Assembly (NCBI GenBank): GCA_903933805.1
Contig: CAIZLM010000027.1
Coordinates: 1 to 56,205, forward strand
DNA: 56,205 nt
Direction of reading: 5' to 3'
Source: an uncultured Bacteroidota bacterium
GTDB lineage: Bacteria > Bacteroidota > Bacteroidia > Chitinophagales > Saprospiraceae
Part shown: positions 27,395 to 35,358 of the stretch, piece by piece
Position numbering within the stretch: the first letter of the stretch is position 1
Layout of the letters: each line of letters starts with the position of its first letter
The notes under the pieces: model-generated
What the model saw: the letters and a program-made list of their open reading frames with translations, nothing else
Told to the model about the DNA's origin: nothing
Database searches by the model: none
Made by a program: the position numbers and the translations under genes

Positions 27395-27649
27395 TTATGG
27401 ATTATCGCCCCCACTACTGCCCAAGAGCATTTTTATCCCTTTCACCACGATGCGTACAGTGTACGTACAAATAAACATAACGGCACACCCAATCAAAAAC
27501 AATTGTACCGTAAATATTTTTTCAACGCGGTTCATGACCGGCCCCTGACTCGTCAATGATAAAAAAGACAAAAATAAAAAAGACAGTGGTACTGACAGCA
27601 ACACTGCAACAAAAAACCAGACAAATTCTTTCAATATACGGGCCTTCAT
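27395..27649 (-). CDS. Small two-helix membrane protein heading the CIS operon
   Basis: The 84-residue protein has two strong membrane helices, about 10-31 (FVWFFVAVLLSVPLSFLFLS) and about 46-71 (FTVQLFLIGCAVMFICTYTV), joined by a short polar loop and ended by a Gly/Asp tail. It ends 12 bp before the DUF4255 gene. I recognise no family. Membrane proteins are not part of released particles, so it hints at a membrane-tethered or cell-associated CIS, or at a release factor; both are inference. A holin-like role is conceivable from size alone. Confidence 0.7.
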   Translation of the reverse strand: MKARILKEFVWFFVAVLLSVPLSFLFLSFLSLTSQGPVMNRVEKIFTVQLFLIGCAVMFICTYTVRIVVKGIKMLLGSSGGDNP

Positions 27650-28049
27650 GCCTTAAATTCAGATATTATAGCCAAAGCTGGGCTTCATTGTAGGTTATTT
27701 GCAAATGCAGACTTTGACAACTTCGCTCCGCTATTTGTCGCGATCATGTATGTCAAAAAAACAACCTCGAAACTATAACCTGCCTTTATTGGCCGAAAAA
27801 TAGTCAATACTACTCAAATACAGCTATAATTTCAATATTATTTCGGTGTTTCCTATTTCTCTCCATCATTTTTCAACTGCCACGGACCGGTGTATGAATG
27901 AATATGCGGCGTATTTTATTGAAAATAAACGGTAAATAAGAATATTTTAAGCAATTCCGGTTGTTTGGTCCATGGATGCAAATTATATTGCAAAGACCCT
28001 GCCAGTACAAAAAACGCCGATCATCATGTACTCCAGTCAAGCATGTCAT

Positions 28050-28125
28050 CTGATAAAAACGCAGGCGGTCGCGTCTGAGCCAACATCGAGATTTCTATGC
28101 AAAAGCATGCCACTTAACCAGTTAC
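28050..28125 (+). repeat. Short copy of the palindromic element
   Basis: GGCGGTCGCGTCTGAG at 28064 matches the left block and GCATGCCACTTAACCAGTTAC ends at 28125, with no central hairpin between. The left terminus is lost. Confidence 0.65.
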
Positions 28126-28207
28126 TTTGTTCCTTAGGTAATTTTGGCTGTTTTTACACAGCCATGCCAATGCCTATGGCCTGACAGCGTGCCGCCCGAC
28201 CAGTTGC
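28126..28207 (+). repeat. Right-half remnant of the palindromic element
   Basis: CTGACAGCGTGCCGCCCGACC at 28181-28201 followed by AGTTGC is the right end of the element. The sequence before it does not match the left half, apart from a local hairpin GGCTGT/ACAGCC, so only one end remains. Confidence 0.6.
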
Positions 28208-28228
28208 GAAACACAGCACAAATCATGC

Positions 28229-28999
28229 TTAAGCAAACATCCTCAACGCGTTCTCCGTGGTAACGCGGGCAATTTGAGAAAGGGGAAGCACTTTCACTTC
28301 TGAGAGCATTTCAGCTATCACAGGTATGTAGGCACTCTCGTTGCGTTTGCCGCGGTGGGGAACCGGCGGCAAATAGGGCGCATCTGTTTCTAATACGAGG
28401 TGATCCAATGGGATTTCGCGCAGTACTGCCGGCAATTCCGACTTGGGATACGTCAGGGTGCCGCCAATGCCCAACATAAAGCCAAGGTCAATCATCTCTT
28501 TGGCCTCTTCTATGGTACCGGAGAAACAATGAAAAATACCGCGCAAACGACCATCCTGCCCTTCACGCACGAGGTCTATACATTCCCGGTTGCTCACCCT
28601 GGCATGGACAATGAGTGGGCGATGAAGTTCCTTGGCCCACTCAATATGGCGGGCAAAGGCAATTTTTTGAATATCCAGCGTGGTCTTGTCCCAATACAAA
28701 TCAAGTCCTGTCTCCCCTACCCCTGCCCAGGTACGCGCAACAAGTTGCTGCGCTACCACAGCGAGTGCAGCTTCGTACGTATCCTGCTGCACAGAACAGG
28801 GATGCAAACCCATCATCGCAAAACAGTGGTCCGGAAAAGCTGCCTCCAAGGCCAACATTCCATCAATGGAATCTCCATCAATATTGGGAAGATACAGCCG
28901 TGTAACACCAGCCTTGATGGCGCGTCGAACCATGTCTTCGCGATCTTGGTCAAATTTTCTGGAATATAAATGGGCGTGGGTATCTACAAATACGTGCAT
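28229..28999 (-). CDS. tatD: TatD-family metal-dependent DNase
   Basis: The 256-residue protein has all TatD landmarks: DTHAHLYSRKFDQDR at the N-terminus with the metal-binding HxH, GLHPCSV, GVGETGLDLYWDK with its metal-binding Glu, the HAR and HCFSG histidines, and ETDAPYLPPVPHRGKRNE at the end. TatD enzymes are cytoplasmic 3'-5' exonucleases linked to DNA repair, despite the old name. The gene stands alone; a MITE-filled spacer lies downstream and tRNA-Thr upstream. Confidence 0.95.
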   Translation of the reverse strand: MHVFVDTHAHLYSRKFDQDREDMVRRAIKAGVTRLYLPNIDGDSIDGMLALEAAFPDHCFAMMGLHPCSVQQDTYEAALAVVAQQLVARTWAGVGETGLDLYWDKTTLDIQKIAFARHIEWAKELHRPLIVHARVSNRECIDLVREGQDGRLRGIFHCFSGTIEEAKEMIDLGFMLGIGGTLTYPKSELPAVLREIPLDHLVLETDAPYLPPVPHRGKRNESAYIPVIAEMLSEVKVLPLSQIARVTTENALRMFA

Positions 29000-29231
29000 A
29001 GTATGGCACCGAGGGGGAAAGCAGCCGTGATCTTATGGCGTGAAGGGTAAATTCGTGTCTCTTGTGGGTAACAGCAGCGTGTTCTGGTGAAAAAAATTTA
29101 TCACCAGTCCTAGCAAGTGTCCAACACGAACCAATTGAATGCAATCAATCCTAACTAGGTGGACCAACTGTGCGGGAACTCAGCAGGGGCGTAGGAAAAC
29201 AACAACCACTGATGCGCTCAAAACCTTTATA

Positions 29232-29305
29232 GAGCCACTCAAGGGATTTGAACCCTCGACCTGCTGATTACGAATCAGCTGCTCTACCGCTGAGCTAAAG
29301 TGGCT
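29232..29305 (-). tRNA. tRNA-Thr (anticodon CGT)
   Basis: The minus strand folds as a full cloverleaf: acceptor AGCCACT/AGTGGCT, D arm with TTTAGCTCAGCGGTAGAGC, anticodon arm GCTGA-TTCGTAA-TCAGC giving anticodon CGT, and T arm GAGGG-TTCAAAT-CCCTT. The CCA is not encoded. It reads the threonine codon ACG. Confidence 0.95.
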
Positions 29306-29421
29306 AATATCAAGAATAAAACGAGGTGAATTTTGCTTTCGCACAACAAACTCGCTTTTAAACGGTGGCAAAGATACATTCCGATTCATAAATTAGGCTA
29401 TAGAAAAGATATTATTTCAAA

Positions 29422-29535
29422 GTAACTGGTTAGCGTGGTCGCGTCTGAGACAAAAAAGTGGCCATTTTTTGCCAGACGAAGCAGATTTTTGTAGGCCGTA
29501 GCAGCGCTACGGTCAAAAAAATCTGCGCACTAAGA
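29422..29535 (+). repeat. Left part of a 163-bp element copy, right end lost
   Basis: From GTAACTGGTTAGCGTGGTCGC to the central hairpin GTAGGCCGTAGCAGCGCTACGG and AAAAAAATCTGCG it is nearly identical to the intact copy at 29772. After 29535 the similarity decays into a changed sequence with no matching terminus, so this copy is truncated or rearranged. Confidence 0.85.
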
Positions 29536-29595
29536 CAAAAAACCACGCATTTTGGACCTGAAAGGGGGCATTCTACGTCGTTACAAACCCACACC

Positions 29596-29638
29596 AGTGC
29601 CGCGTCCAGTCAATGGCCCATGAACTGTACGCGGCACT
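29596..29638. repeat. Second palindromic repeat family, copy 1
   Basis: AGTGCCGCGT at 29596 pairs perfectly with ACGCGGCACT ending at 29638. The left arm and loop (GTGCCGCGTCCAGTCAATGG) match, with one change, the reverse complement of 55347-55373. This family is unrelated to the GTAAC-ended element. Confidence 0.7.
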
Positions 29639-29662
29639 AGCTTTTCATCCCCCCGTATTCTT

Positions 29663-29670
29663 TACCTTTG
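29663..29670 (+). promoter_or_regulatory. Candidate Bacteroidota promoter -7 element (TACCTTTG)
   Basis: TACCTTTG fits the phylum consensus TAnnTTTG. The weak T-rich -33 region is CTTTTC at 29641. The next plus-strand gene is the MFS exporter at 29943, separated by two copies of the palindromic element that seem to have been inserted between promoter and gene. Confidence 0.45.
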
Positions 29671-29683
29671 CCCCTGAAAGATA

Positions 29684-29763
29684 GTAACCGGTTGGGTAGT
29701 CCATGTCTGAGACAATAAAAATGGTTCTTTTATACCAGACAGCGTGCCACGCTAACCAGTTAC
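29684..29763 (+). repeat. Short (80-bp) form of the palindromic element
   Basis: Both termini are present (GTAACCGGTTGGGTAG at the left, GCGTGCCACGCTAACCAGTTAC at the right) with GTCTGAGACA and ACCAGACAGC inside, but the whole central 80-bp hairpin region is missing. The flanks GAAAGATA and AAAAAAAC match at only four of eight positions, so its target duplication has decayed. Confidence 0.85.
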
Positions 29764-29771
29764 AAAAAAAC

Positions 29772-29934
29772 GTAACTGGTTAGCGTGGTCGCGTCTGAGA
29801 CAAAAAAGAGGCCATTTTTTGCCAGACAAAGCAGATTTTTGTAGGCCGTAGCAGCGCTACGGTCAAAAAAATCTGCGAAGTATGGCGGAAAATGGGCCTT
29901 TTTTGGCCAGACAGCGTGCCACCTAACCAGTTAC
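29772..29934 (+). mobile_element. Intact 163-bp IS66-like MITE, copy C
   Basis: The element runs from GTAACTGGTTAGCGTGG to CCACCTAACCAGTTAC. The ends form an imperfect inverted repeat of about 30 bp, and the centre folds as GCAGATTTTT...AAAAATCTGC around CCGTAGC-AGC-GCTACGG. It is flanked by the 8-bp direct repeat AAAAAAAC at 29764-29771 and 29935-29942, read as a target-site duplication. It has no coding capacity. The right duplication abuts the ATG of the MFS gene. Confidence 0.92.
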
Positions 29935-29942
29935 AAAAAAAC

Positions 29943-31124
29943 ATGACTGTGGCACAAACGCTTTATACCCGCCCTTTTTTGCTGTTGTGCCTATCACATG
30001 CGCTGTTTACCGCCAGTTTCAGCATGATGATTCCAGAGTTGCCGGCCTATCTCACGCAACTGGGTGGAGGTGAACACAAGGGTTGGATCATCGCACTCTT
30101 TACCTTTACCGCTGGCATTTCACGCCCTTTTAGTGGAAAGCTCACCGATACCATTGGCCGAATTCCGGTGATGTATGTTGGGGTATTTGCCTGTGTAGCA
30201 TGCAGTCTGCTGTACCCTCAATTGGCTTTTTTGGGTGGTTTTTTTGCTTTGCGCTTTTTTCATGGTTTTTCGACTGGGTTTAAGCCTACCGGCACTTCGG
30301 CCTATGTCGCAGATATTGTGCCCGATCAGTTTCGAGGGGAAGCCATGGGGGTGCTTGGTATTTTTTTCAGTGTGGGAGGGAGTGCCTCCCCGCTGTTGGG
30401 AAGTTGGCTGACCAATATCTGGGGTATCAACGCGATGTTTTATACCTCTGCGGGCTTGGCATTGCTATCTATGGCTATTTTGATGAACATGAAAGAGACC
30501 TTGCGCCCCACACAAAAATTTCAAATGCGCCTGTTGCGGGTTGGCCGAACGGATGTGTTCGATCCGCTGGCACTACCCTCAGCCATAACGATGCTGTTCT
30601 GTTACGTTGGCTACGGTGTGGTGCTCACGTTGGTGCCCGATTTGAGCGATAAGCTCGGGGTAACCAACCGCGGCATTTGTTTTACCATTTTTACCTTGGC
30701 CAGCGTGGCCACCCGTTTTTTTGCAGGAAAAATATCCGATGAAATGGGGCGTGTGCCCGTATTAAAAGTATCAGCCCTGTTGATTGCCTTGTCGATGGGT
30801 GCCTTCGCGGTCGCAAACTCGGCTGCGTTGCTGTTTATTGCTTCGGCGCTGTTCGGCCTCGGTAATGGCATTTTTTCTCCCGCCATCAATGCCTGGACGA
30901 TCGACCTTGGTGAACCCACTCGAAAAGGACGGGCGCTGGCGACCATGTACATTGCACTCGAAATTGCGATTGGTGGCGGCGCACTGCTCTCTGGCTGGTA
31001 TTTTGCCAACGACACCACCAGGATGCCACAAGTTTTTTGGTTTGCCGGATGTATGAGCCTGGGAGGCTGGGCCTACCTCAGTTACCTAACCCGTACACAA
31101 AAGCGTTTCCGGGCCGACAATTGA
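29943..31124 (+). CDS. MFS transporter, drug-exporter type
   Basis: The 393-residue protein has about 12 membrane helices and major facilitator motifs: GWIIALFTFTAGISRPFSGK with motif A (GKLTDTIGRIPVM) after helix 2, GFSTGFKPTGTSAYVADIVP in helix 4, and a second motif A-like loop FFAGKISDEMGRVPVL. It probably exports a drug or metabolite; the substrate cannot be told. I start it at ATG 29943 (MTVAQTLY). The frame stays open upstream through 29892, but those residues (MGLFWPDSVPPNQLQ) come from the inserted mobile element, as shown by the same string before the DUF58 gene. Confidence 0.88.
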   Translation: MTVAQTLYTRPFLLLCLSHALFTASFSMMIPELPAYLTQLGGGEHKGWIIALFTFTAGISRPFSGKLTDTIGRIPVMYVGVFACVACSLLYPQLAFLGGFFALRFFHGFSTGFKPTGTSAYVADIVPDQFRGEAMGVLGIFFSVGGSASPLLGSWLTNIWGINAMFYTSAGLALLSMAILMNMKETLRPTQKFQMRLLRVGRTDVFDPLALPSAITMLFCYVGYGVVLTLVPDLSDKLGVTNRGICFTIFTLASVATRFFAGKISDEMGRVPVLKVSALLIALSMGAFAVANSAALLFIASALFGLGNGIFSPAINAWTIDLGEPTRKGRALATMYIALEIAIGGGALLSGWYFANDTTRMPQVFWFAGCMSLGGWAYLSYLTRTQKRFRADN

Positions 31125-31178
31125 AACCACAGTTCGGAGCCAAGGCATGACCATGGGCGACGCTCATTATTTTTATGG

Positions 31179-31251
31179 CTACTGGTTAGTTGGTCGCGTC
31201 TGAGACAAAAAAAGTGTTTTTTCCCAGACGGCGTGCCATCCAAGTACTTAC
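31179..31251 (+). repeat. Short copy of the palindromic element
   Basis: CTACTGGTTAGTTGGTCGCGTC and TGAGACAAAAAAAG form the left half; CCCAGACGGCGTGCCATCCAAG and TACTTAC the right. It lacks the central hairpin. It lies between the MFS and methyltransferase genes. Confidence 0.75.
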
Positions 31252-31322
31252 TTTTCATGATCACGGTGTAAGAAGGCGCAATCCATCTTTCTCCTTCAAA
31301 TCACACTGCAAACGTATCCGTT

Positions 31323-32516
31323 ATGACACACGATGCCACCGAACAGTTTCTTCGAGCCTTCCAATCGGCTATACAATCTGGCCAGTTCCTCAAATGTACG
31401 TTGGGCAAACCTCGTCCGGGAAGTGCCGGAGATTTAAAAAACGTCTATTTTAGGACTGTTTTGTTGAAAAAAGGGCCTCACATCGCCGCCAATTTTCGTT
31501 ACCAGACCCGTGACGAGGTGAAGAATTATTCGCCGGAAGTGGCTGTTTCTGTGCTGCGGGAACTCTTGGGCACCGTATTGTTAAACGCCGACCTATTCAC
31601 GACCACCAGCGATTACACCCTCCAAACCTCCTCTGGCGGCAAAATGCTTTTATTGCAAAAAAAACCTTCCCAAACGGGCGCTGCTACCCTAGACCACAAC
31701 CGAGAAAAAAGGCGCTTGATACAACCCACGGCCCCATGGCTACACGCGCTTGGCATCACCAACAGCCGTGGCGAAGTGCTGGCCAACGCGCAAGACAAAT
31801 GGCGCCAGATCAATAAATACCTGGAAATCATTCAAAGTTTGCTGGAGGAAACACCCCTTCCAAAGGACCCACACATCGCCGATATGGGTTCGGGAAAAGG
31901 ATACCTCACTTTTGCCTTGTATGATTTTTTGACCAATGTGCTGGGGTTGAGCCCCTTGGTTACCGGCATTGAACTCAGGGCCAACCTGGTCGAATTGTGC
32001 CGTAAAACAGCGCAGGAGTCAAATTTTGAGGGCCTGCATTTTATCACGCAGAACATCAATGACTACCAACCGGAACGCTTGGATATGCTCATTGCCCTTC
32101 ACGCCTGTGATACTGCCACAGACATGGCGTTGGCCTGTGGGGTCCGAAAACAGGCTAAAATTATCGTAGCAGCGCCCTGCTGTCACAAGCAAATTCGCAA
32201 AGAAATGACTGCCCAGAACGAATTGGCCCCTGTTTTACGACACGGTATTCTCGCCGAACGGCAAGCAGAGATCCTGACCGATGGCATCCGCGCCCTGCTG
32301 TTGGAAGCAGAGGGATACCAAACCAAAGTGTTCGAGTTCATCTCTTCTGAGCATACGGCAAAAAACGTGATGATCACGGCCATATTGCCCGAGCATGACA
32401 GAAAAGACGCCCGGCAGTTGCGTCGAAAAAAAGCGCTGGACCAGATAGCAGCGCTGAAATCAGGGTTTGGGATAAAAGAGCATTGTTTAGAAGAATTGCT
32501 GGGCGCTGAAAGTTAA
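31323..32516 (+). CDS. SAM-dependent methyltransferase, Methyltransf_32-like
   Basis: The 397-residue protein has a Rossmann methyltransferase core near residues 175-300: the SAM-binding IADMGSGKGYLTFALYDFL, an acidic strand end GIELRANLVELCRK, LIALHACDTATDMAL, and APCCHKQIRKEM, a motif of the METTL25/RRNAD1-like class. The substrate of bacterial members is not known to me; rRNA, tRNA or protein are possible. The N-terminal 150 residues look like a substrate-binding extension (FLKCTLGKPRPGSAGDLKNV). It starts at ATG 31323 and stands alone. Confidence 0.85.
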   Translation: MTHDATEQFLRAFQSAIQSGQFLKCTLGKPRPGSAGDLKNVYFRTVLLKKGPHIAANFRYQTRDEVKNYSPEVAVSVLRELLGTVLLNADLFTTTSDYTLQTSSGGKMLLLQKKPSQTGAATLDHNREKRRLIQPTAPWLHALGITNSRGEVLANAQDKWRQINKYLEIIQSLLEETPLPKDPHIADMGSGKGYLTFALYDFLTNVLGLSPLVTGIELRANLVELCRKTAQESNFEGLHFITQNINDYQPERLDMLIALHACDTATDMALACGVRKQAKIIVAAPCCHKQIRKEMTAQNELAPVLRHGILAERQAEILTDGIRALLLEAEGYQTKVFEFISSEHTAKNVMITAILPEHDRKDARQLRRKKALDQIAALKSGFGIKEHCLEELLGAES

Positions 32517-32609
32517 AAAATCTGGTAAAAACCAAAGAAGAATTGCCTCAATGCGTGGTAATCGGATAAAAAACCTGCCCAAATCAACAAAAATGCGCCA
32601 TTATCATGA

Positions 32610-32625
32610 GGTAATTCCAATTACC
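32610..32625. promoter_or_regulatory. 16-bp perfect dyad upstream of hppA, candidate operator
   Basis: GGTAATT-CC-AATTACC is a perfect palindrome with a 2-bp centre, 36 bp before the -7 element. A related half site, TGGTAAT, lies at 32556 in the longer imperfect inverted repeat TGCGTGGTAATCGG (32552) / CCAATTACCGCGCA (32617). A dimeric regulator could bind; none is identified. Confidence 0.4.
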
Positions 32626-32660
32626 GCGCAGAATACAGTCAACTATCAAAAAAACTGTTT

Positions 32661-32668
32661 TACTTTTG
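32661..32668 (+). promoter_or_regulatory. Bacteroidota promoter -7 element of hppA (TACTTTTG)
   Basis: TACTTTTG fits TAnnTTTG and is followed by CCCCC, common after this element. It would start transcription about 50 bp before the ATG at 32728. No good -33 TTG is seen, so an activator may be needed. Confidence 0.5.
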
Positions 32669-32727
32669 CCCCCGTTTTGGACGAAAAACCATCACATTAA
32701 TTTTCACATCAAACTAAACCTTACCGG

Positions 32728-35202
32728 ATGAGTTCTCTGGTTTACTTTTTACCGATTTTTGGGGTTATTGGCCTCGTTTACATGTTTTTCCTACAGAAGT
32801 GGGTTACAAAACAAGACGCTGGCGACAGCAAAATGCAGGGCATCGCTCAAAACATCGCCGATGGTGCAATGGCTTTTTTAAAAGCTGAATACCGCATCCT
32901 CGCCGTTTATGTGGTGGTAGCCGGCGGTTTGCTTGGCTGGCTCAGCACACAAGTGGAAACAAGCCACCCCCTTATTGTTGTGGCTTTTGTCATTGGTGCA
33001 TTGTTCTCCGTACTTGCCGGTTATTTCGGCATGCGCATTGCGACGAAGGCCAACGTTCGCACCACACAAGCTGCCCGCACGAGTCTGGGCCAAGCGTTAA
33101 AAGTATCTTTCAATGGCGGTTCTGTCATGGGTCTCGGTGTTGCCGGCCTGGCCGTACTTGGCCTGAGCGCGCTTTTTGCCATTTTCTACGTTTATTTCAT
33201 GGGTGGAACCTATGGAGAAAATGGACATGTCGTCATGTCTCGTGTGTTGGAAGTATTGGCGGGCTTTTCCGTTGGTGCTGAGTCCATTGCGCTGTTTGCA
33301 CGCGTTGGAGGCGGTATTTATACCAAAGCTGCCGACGTAGGCGCCGACCTCGTGGGCAAAGTAGAAGCAGGTATCCCTGAAGATGATCCGCGCAACCCCG
33401 CCACCATTGCCGACAATGTAGGCGACAATGTAGGTGACGTGGCTGGCATGGGCGCCGACCTTTTTGGATCGTATGTAGCCACCGTATTGGCCGCCATGGT
33501 GCTGGGCAATTCGGTGATCCGCGATTCAGGTGGCATTCAGGATGTGTTTGGTGGCATTGGCCCTATCTTGCTTCCTATTGTTATTGCTGGTGTGGGCATC
33601 TTGTTGTCCATCATCGGCATGTGGATGGTTCGCATCAAACCCGGTGCTGAAGCAAGTGCTGAAACGGTACAGGGCGCACTCAATCGCGGCAACTGGGCGA
33701 GCATCATCCTCACCGCAGCGGTTTGTTTTCCCATCATTAAATGGATGTTGCCTGAAACCATGACCATGACGTTCTTCGGTCAGGGTACACAAACCATCAC
33801 CAATACCAGCGTTTTTAACGCGACCATGGTGGGCTTAATCGTTGGTGCCATCATTTCTGCCATCACGGAATATTACACCGCAATGGGCAAAACGCCTGTC
33901 ATGAGTATTGTACGACAATCTGCGACCGGCTCTGCAACCAACGTCATTGCGGGCTTAGCCGTCGGCATGATGTCCACTTGGATGCCCATTGTTTTGTTCT
34001 CCGGCGCTATTTGGGCAGCCTACGCGTTTGCTGGTTTCTACGGCGTCGCGATTGCCGCATCGGCCATGATGGCCACTACAGCCATGCAATTGGCCATCGA
34101 CGCTTTCGGCCCGATCGCCGACAACGCCGGCGGTATTGCTGAAATGAGCGAACTGCCCAAAGAAGTCCGCGCCAACACCGATGTACTGGATTCCGTGGGC
34201 AATACCACTGCCGCCATCGGCAAAGGCTTTGCGATCGCTTCAGCAGCCTTGACAGCTCTCGCATTGTTCGCTGCTTATGTGGATTTCACCGGTATCGAAG
34301 GGATCAATATTTTTAAAGCAAAAGTACTGTCAGCGCTGTTTCTCGGCGGTATGATTCCGGTTGTTTTCAGCGCATTTGCCATGCAAAGCGTCGGTAAAGC
34401 TGCCATGGAAATGGTACAGGAAGTACGTCGCCAGTTCCGCGAAATTCCAGGACTGTTGGAAGGAACCGGTACAGCAGACTACCAGCGTTGTGTGGAAATC
34501 AGTACGCGTGCTGCACTCCGCGAAATGCTCGCTCCGGGTATGATTACCATCATCACACCAATTCTGGTAGGTTTCATCATGGGACCTGAAGCGCTGGGCG
34601 GCTACATGGCTGGTGTCACCGTAAGTGGTGTTATGTGGGCTATTTTCCAATCAAATGCCGGTGGCGCTTGGGACAATGCAAAAAAATCCTTTGAAAAAGG
34701 CGTGGAAATCAACGGTCAGATGTACTACAAAGGCTCTGATCCACACAAAGCTGCCGTTACCGGTGATACGGTGGGTGATCCGTTCAAAGATACTTCTGGG
34801 CCTTCCATGAATATCTTGATCAAACTGACTTGTCTGGTGGGCCTTACCATCGCTCCAATTCTGGGCAGTGGCAACGATTCAAAAACGTCCATGAACACCA
34901 ATGGCATCAACATGCGCGTACGCACCAACCGCGTTGAAACAACGGACCAGAATTACGAAAATTTGGGCGCAGGAAGTATGCGTGGTACAGGACAGGCGCA
35001 ACCGCCAAGTGCTCAACCTACCATGGGAGCCGGTTTGAGAGCTGCACAACCGCAAGGTGTTGTTACGCGCCAACCAAATACGGGTGGTGGTCAACAACTG
35101 CAACCGGTTTCGCGTCAAGCAATGACACAAAGCGAAAAGGACGCGATGAAAAAGCAAGCGATTGAAGGGAAAATCGATACTAAAAATCGAGTCGATCAAT
35201 AA
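32728..35202 (+). CDS. hppA: Membrane-bound ion-pumping pyrophosphatase
   Basis: The 824-residue protein has some 16 membrane helices and the PPi-site signatures: [54 protein letters not shown] and [17 protein letters not shown]. It hydrolyses pyrophosphate to pump H+ or Na+ across the inner membrane. Near residue 490 it reads [10 protein letters not shown]: Ala where K+-independent enzymes have Lys, so it should need K+. K+-dependent forms include Na+ pumps and dual Na+/H+ pumps. Unusually, about 113 residues follow the last helix (ends near 711) as a Gln/Pro/Asn-rich tail and a Lys-rich end; most relatives stop at 650-750 residues. A strong terminator follows. Confidence 0.95.
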   Translation: MSSLVYFLPIFGVIGLVYMFFLQKWVTKQDAGDSKMQGIAQNIADGAMAFLKAEYRILAVYVVVAGGLLGWLSTQVETSHPLIVVAFVIGALFSVLAGYFGMRIATKANVRTTQAARTSLGQALKVSFNGGSVMGLGVAGLAVLGLSALFAIFYVYFMGGTYGENGHVVMSRVLEVLAGFSVGAESIALFARVGGGIYTKAADVGADLVGKVEAGIPEDDPRNPATIADNVGDNVGDVAGMGADLFGSYVATVLAAMVLGNSVIRDSGGIQDVFGGIGPILLPIVIAGVGILLSIIGMWMVRIKPGAEASAETVQGALNRGNWASIILTAAVCFPIIKWMLPETMTMTFFGQGTQTITNTSVFNATMVGLIVGAIISAITEYYTAMGKTPVMSIVRQSATGSATNVIAGLAVGMMSTWMPIVLFSGAIWAAYAFAGFYGVAIAASAMMATTAMQLAIDAFGPIADNAGGIAEMSELPKEVRANTDVLDSVGNTTAAIGKGFAIASAALTALALFAAYVDFTGIEGINIFKAKVLSALFLGGMIPVVFSAFAMQSVGKAAMEMVQEVRRQFREIPGLLEGTGTADYQRCVEISTRAALREMLAPGMITIITPILVGFIMGPEALGGYMAGVTVSGVMWAIFQSNAGGAWDNAKKSFEKGVEINGQMYYKGSDPHKAAVTGDTVGDPFKDTSGPSMNILIKLTCLVGLTIAPILGSGNDSKTSMNTNGINMRVRTNRVETTDQNYENLGAGSMRGTGQAQPPSAQPTMGAGLRAAQPQGVVTRQPNTGGGQQLQPVSRQAMTQSEKDAMKKQAIEGKIDTKNRVDQ

Positions 35203-35227
35203 AAAAAACGCAACAGCGTTCAAGTAG

Positions 35228-35266
35228 AAGGCCGTTTCGCACCGTGGTGTGAAACGGCCTTTTTTT
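35228..35266 (+). terminator. Factor-independent terminator of hppA
   Basis: AAGGCCGTTTC pairs with GAAACGGCCTT around a short loop, followed by a run of seven T, 26 bp after the hppA stop. Confidence 0.92.
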
Positions 35267-35273
35267 AGCGGAA

Positions 35274-35347
35274 ACGGGTTAATTGATAGCGATTAAATCA
35301 AAAAGCAGCCATTGTTGGACCAGACAGCGTGCTACCTAACCACTTGC
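35274..35347 (+). repeat. Decayed copy of the palindromic element
   Basis: The right end GGACCAGACAGCGTGCTACC followed by TAACCACTTGC is clear; the left half (GGGTTAATTGATAGCGATTA) is barely traceable. It lies between the convergent hppA and VWA genes. Confidence 0.6.
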
Positions 35348-35358
35348 TTTTTGCGCTT

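Larger units (their letters stand above)
27650..28228. other. Intergenic stretch upstream of the CIS locus
   Basis: The 579 bp between the CIS operon head and TatD is AT-rich and has no credible gene. The left 300 bp should hold the CIS promoter, but I found no perfect TAnnTTTG on the minus strand there; TAGTTTCG near 27770 is one base off. The right 180 bp holds two decayed copies of the palindromic element. Confidence 0.6.

Noticed and set aside
1-27649. The locus as a prophage tail or classical type VI secretion system
   Set aside because: There are no capsid, portal, terminase or integrase genes, and none of the TssJLM membrane-complex or ClpV-type genes; the AAA+, DUF4255, LysM and tape-measure set is that of a CIS.
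29084-29107. Hairpin CTGGTGA/TCACCAG upstream of tatD
   Set aside because: Only 7 bp with no T run, 125 bp from the tRNA; too weak to call a terminator.
29422-29934. CRISPR-like array of repeats upstream of the MFS gene
   Set aside because: The repeats are 80-163 bp, differ in length, and have target duplications; there are no regular spacers and no cas genes.
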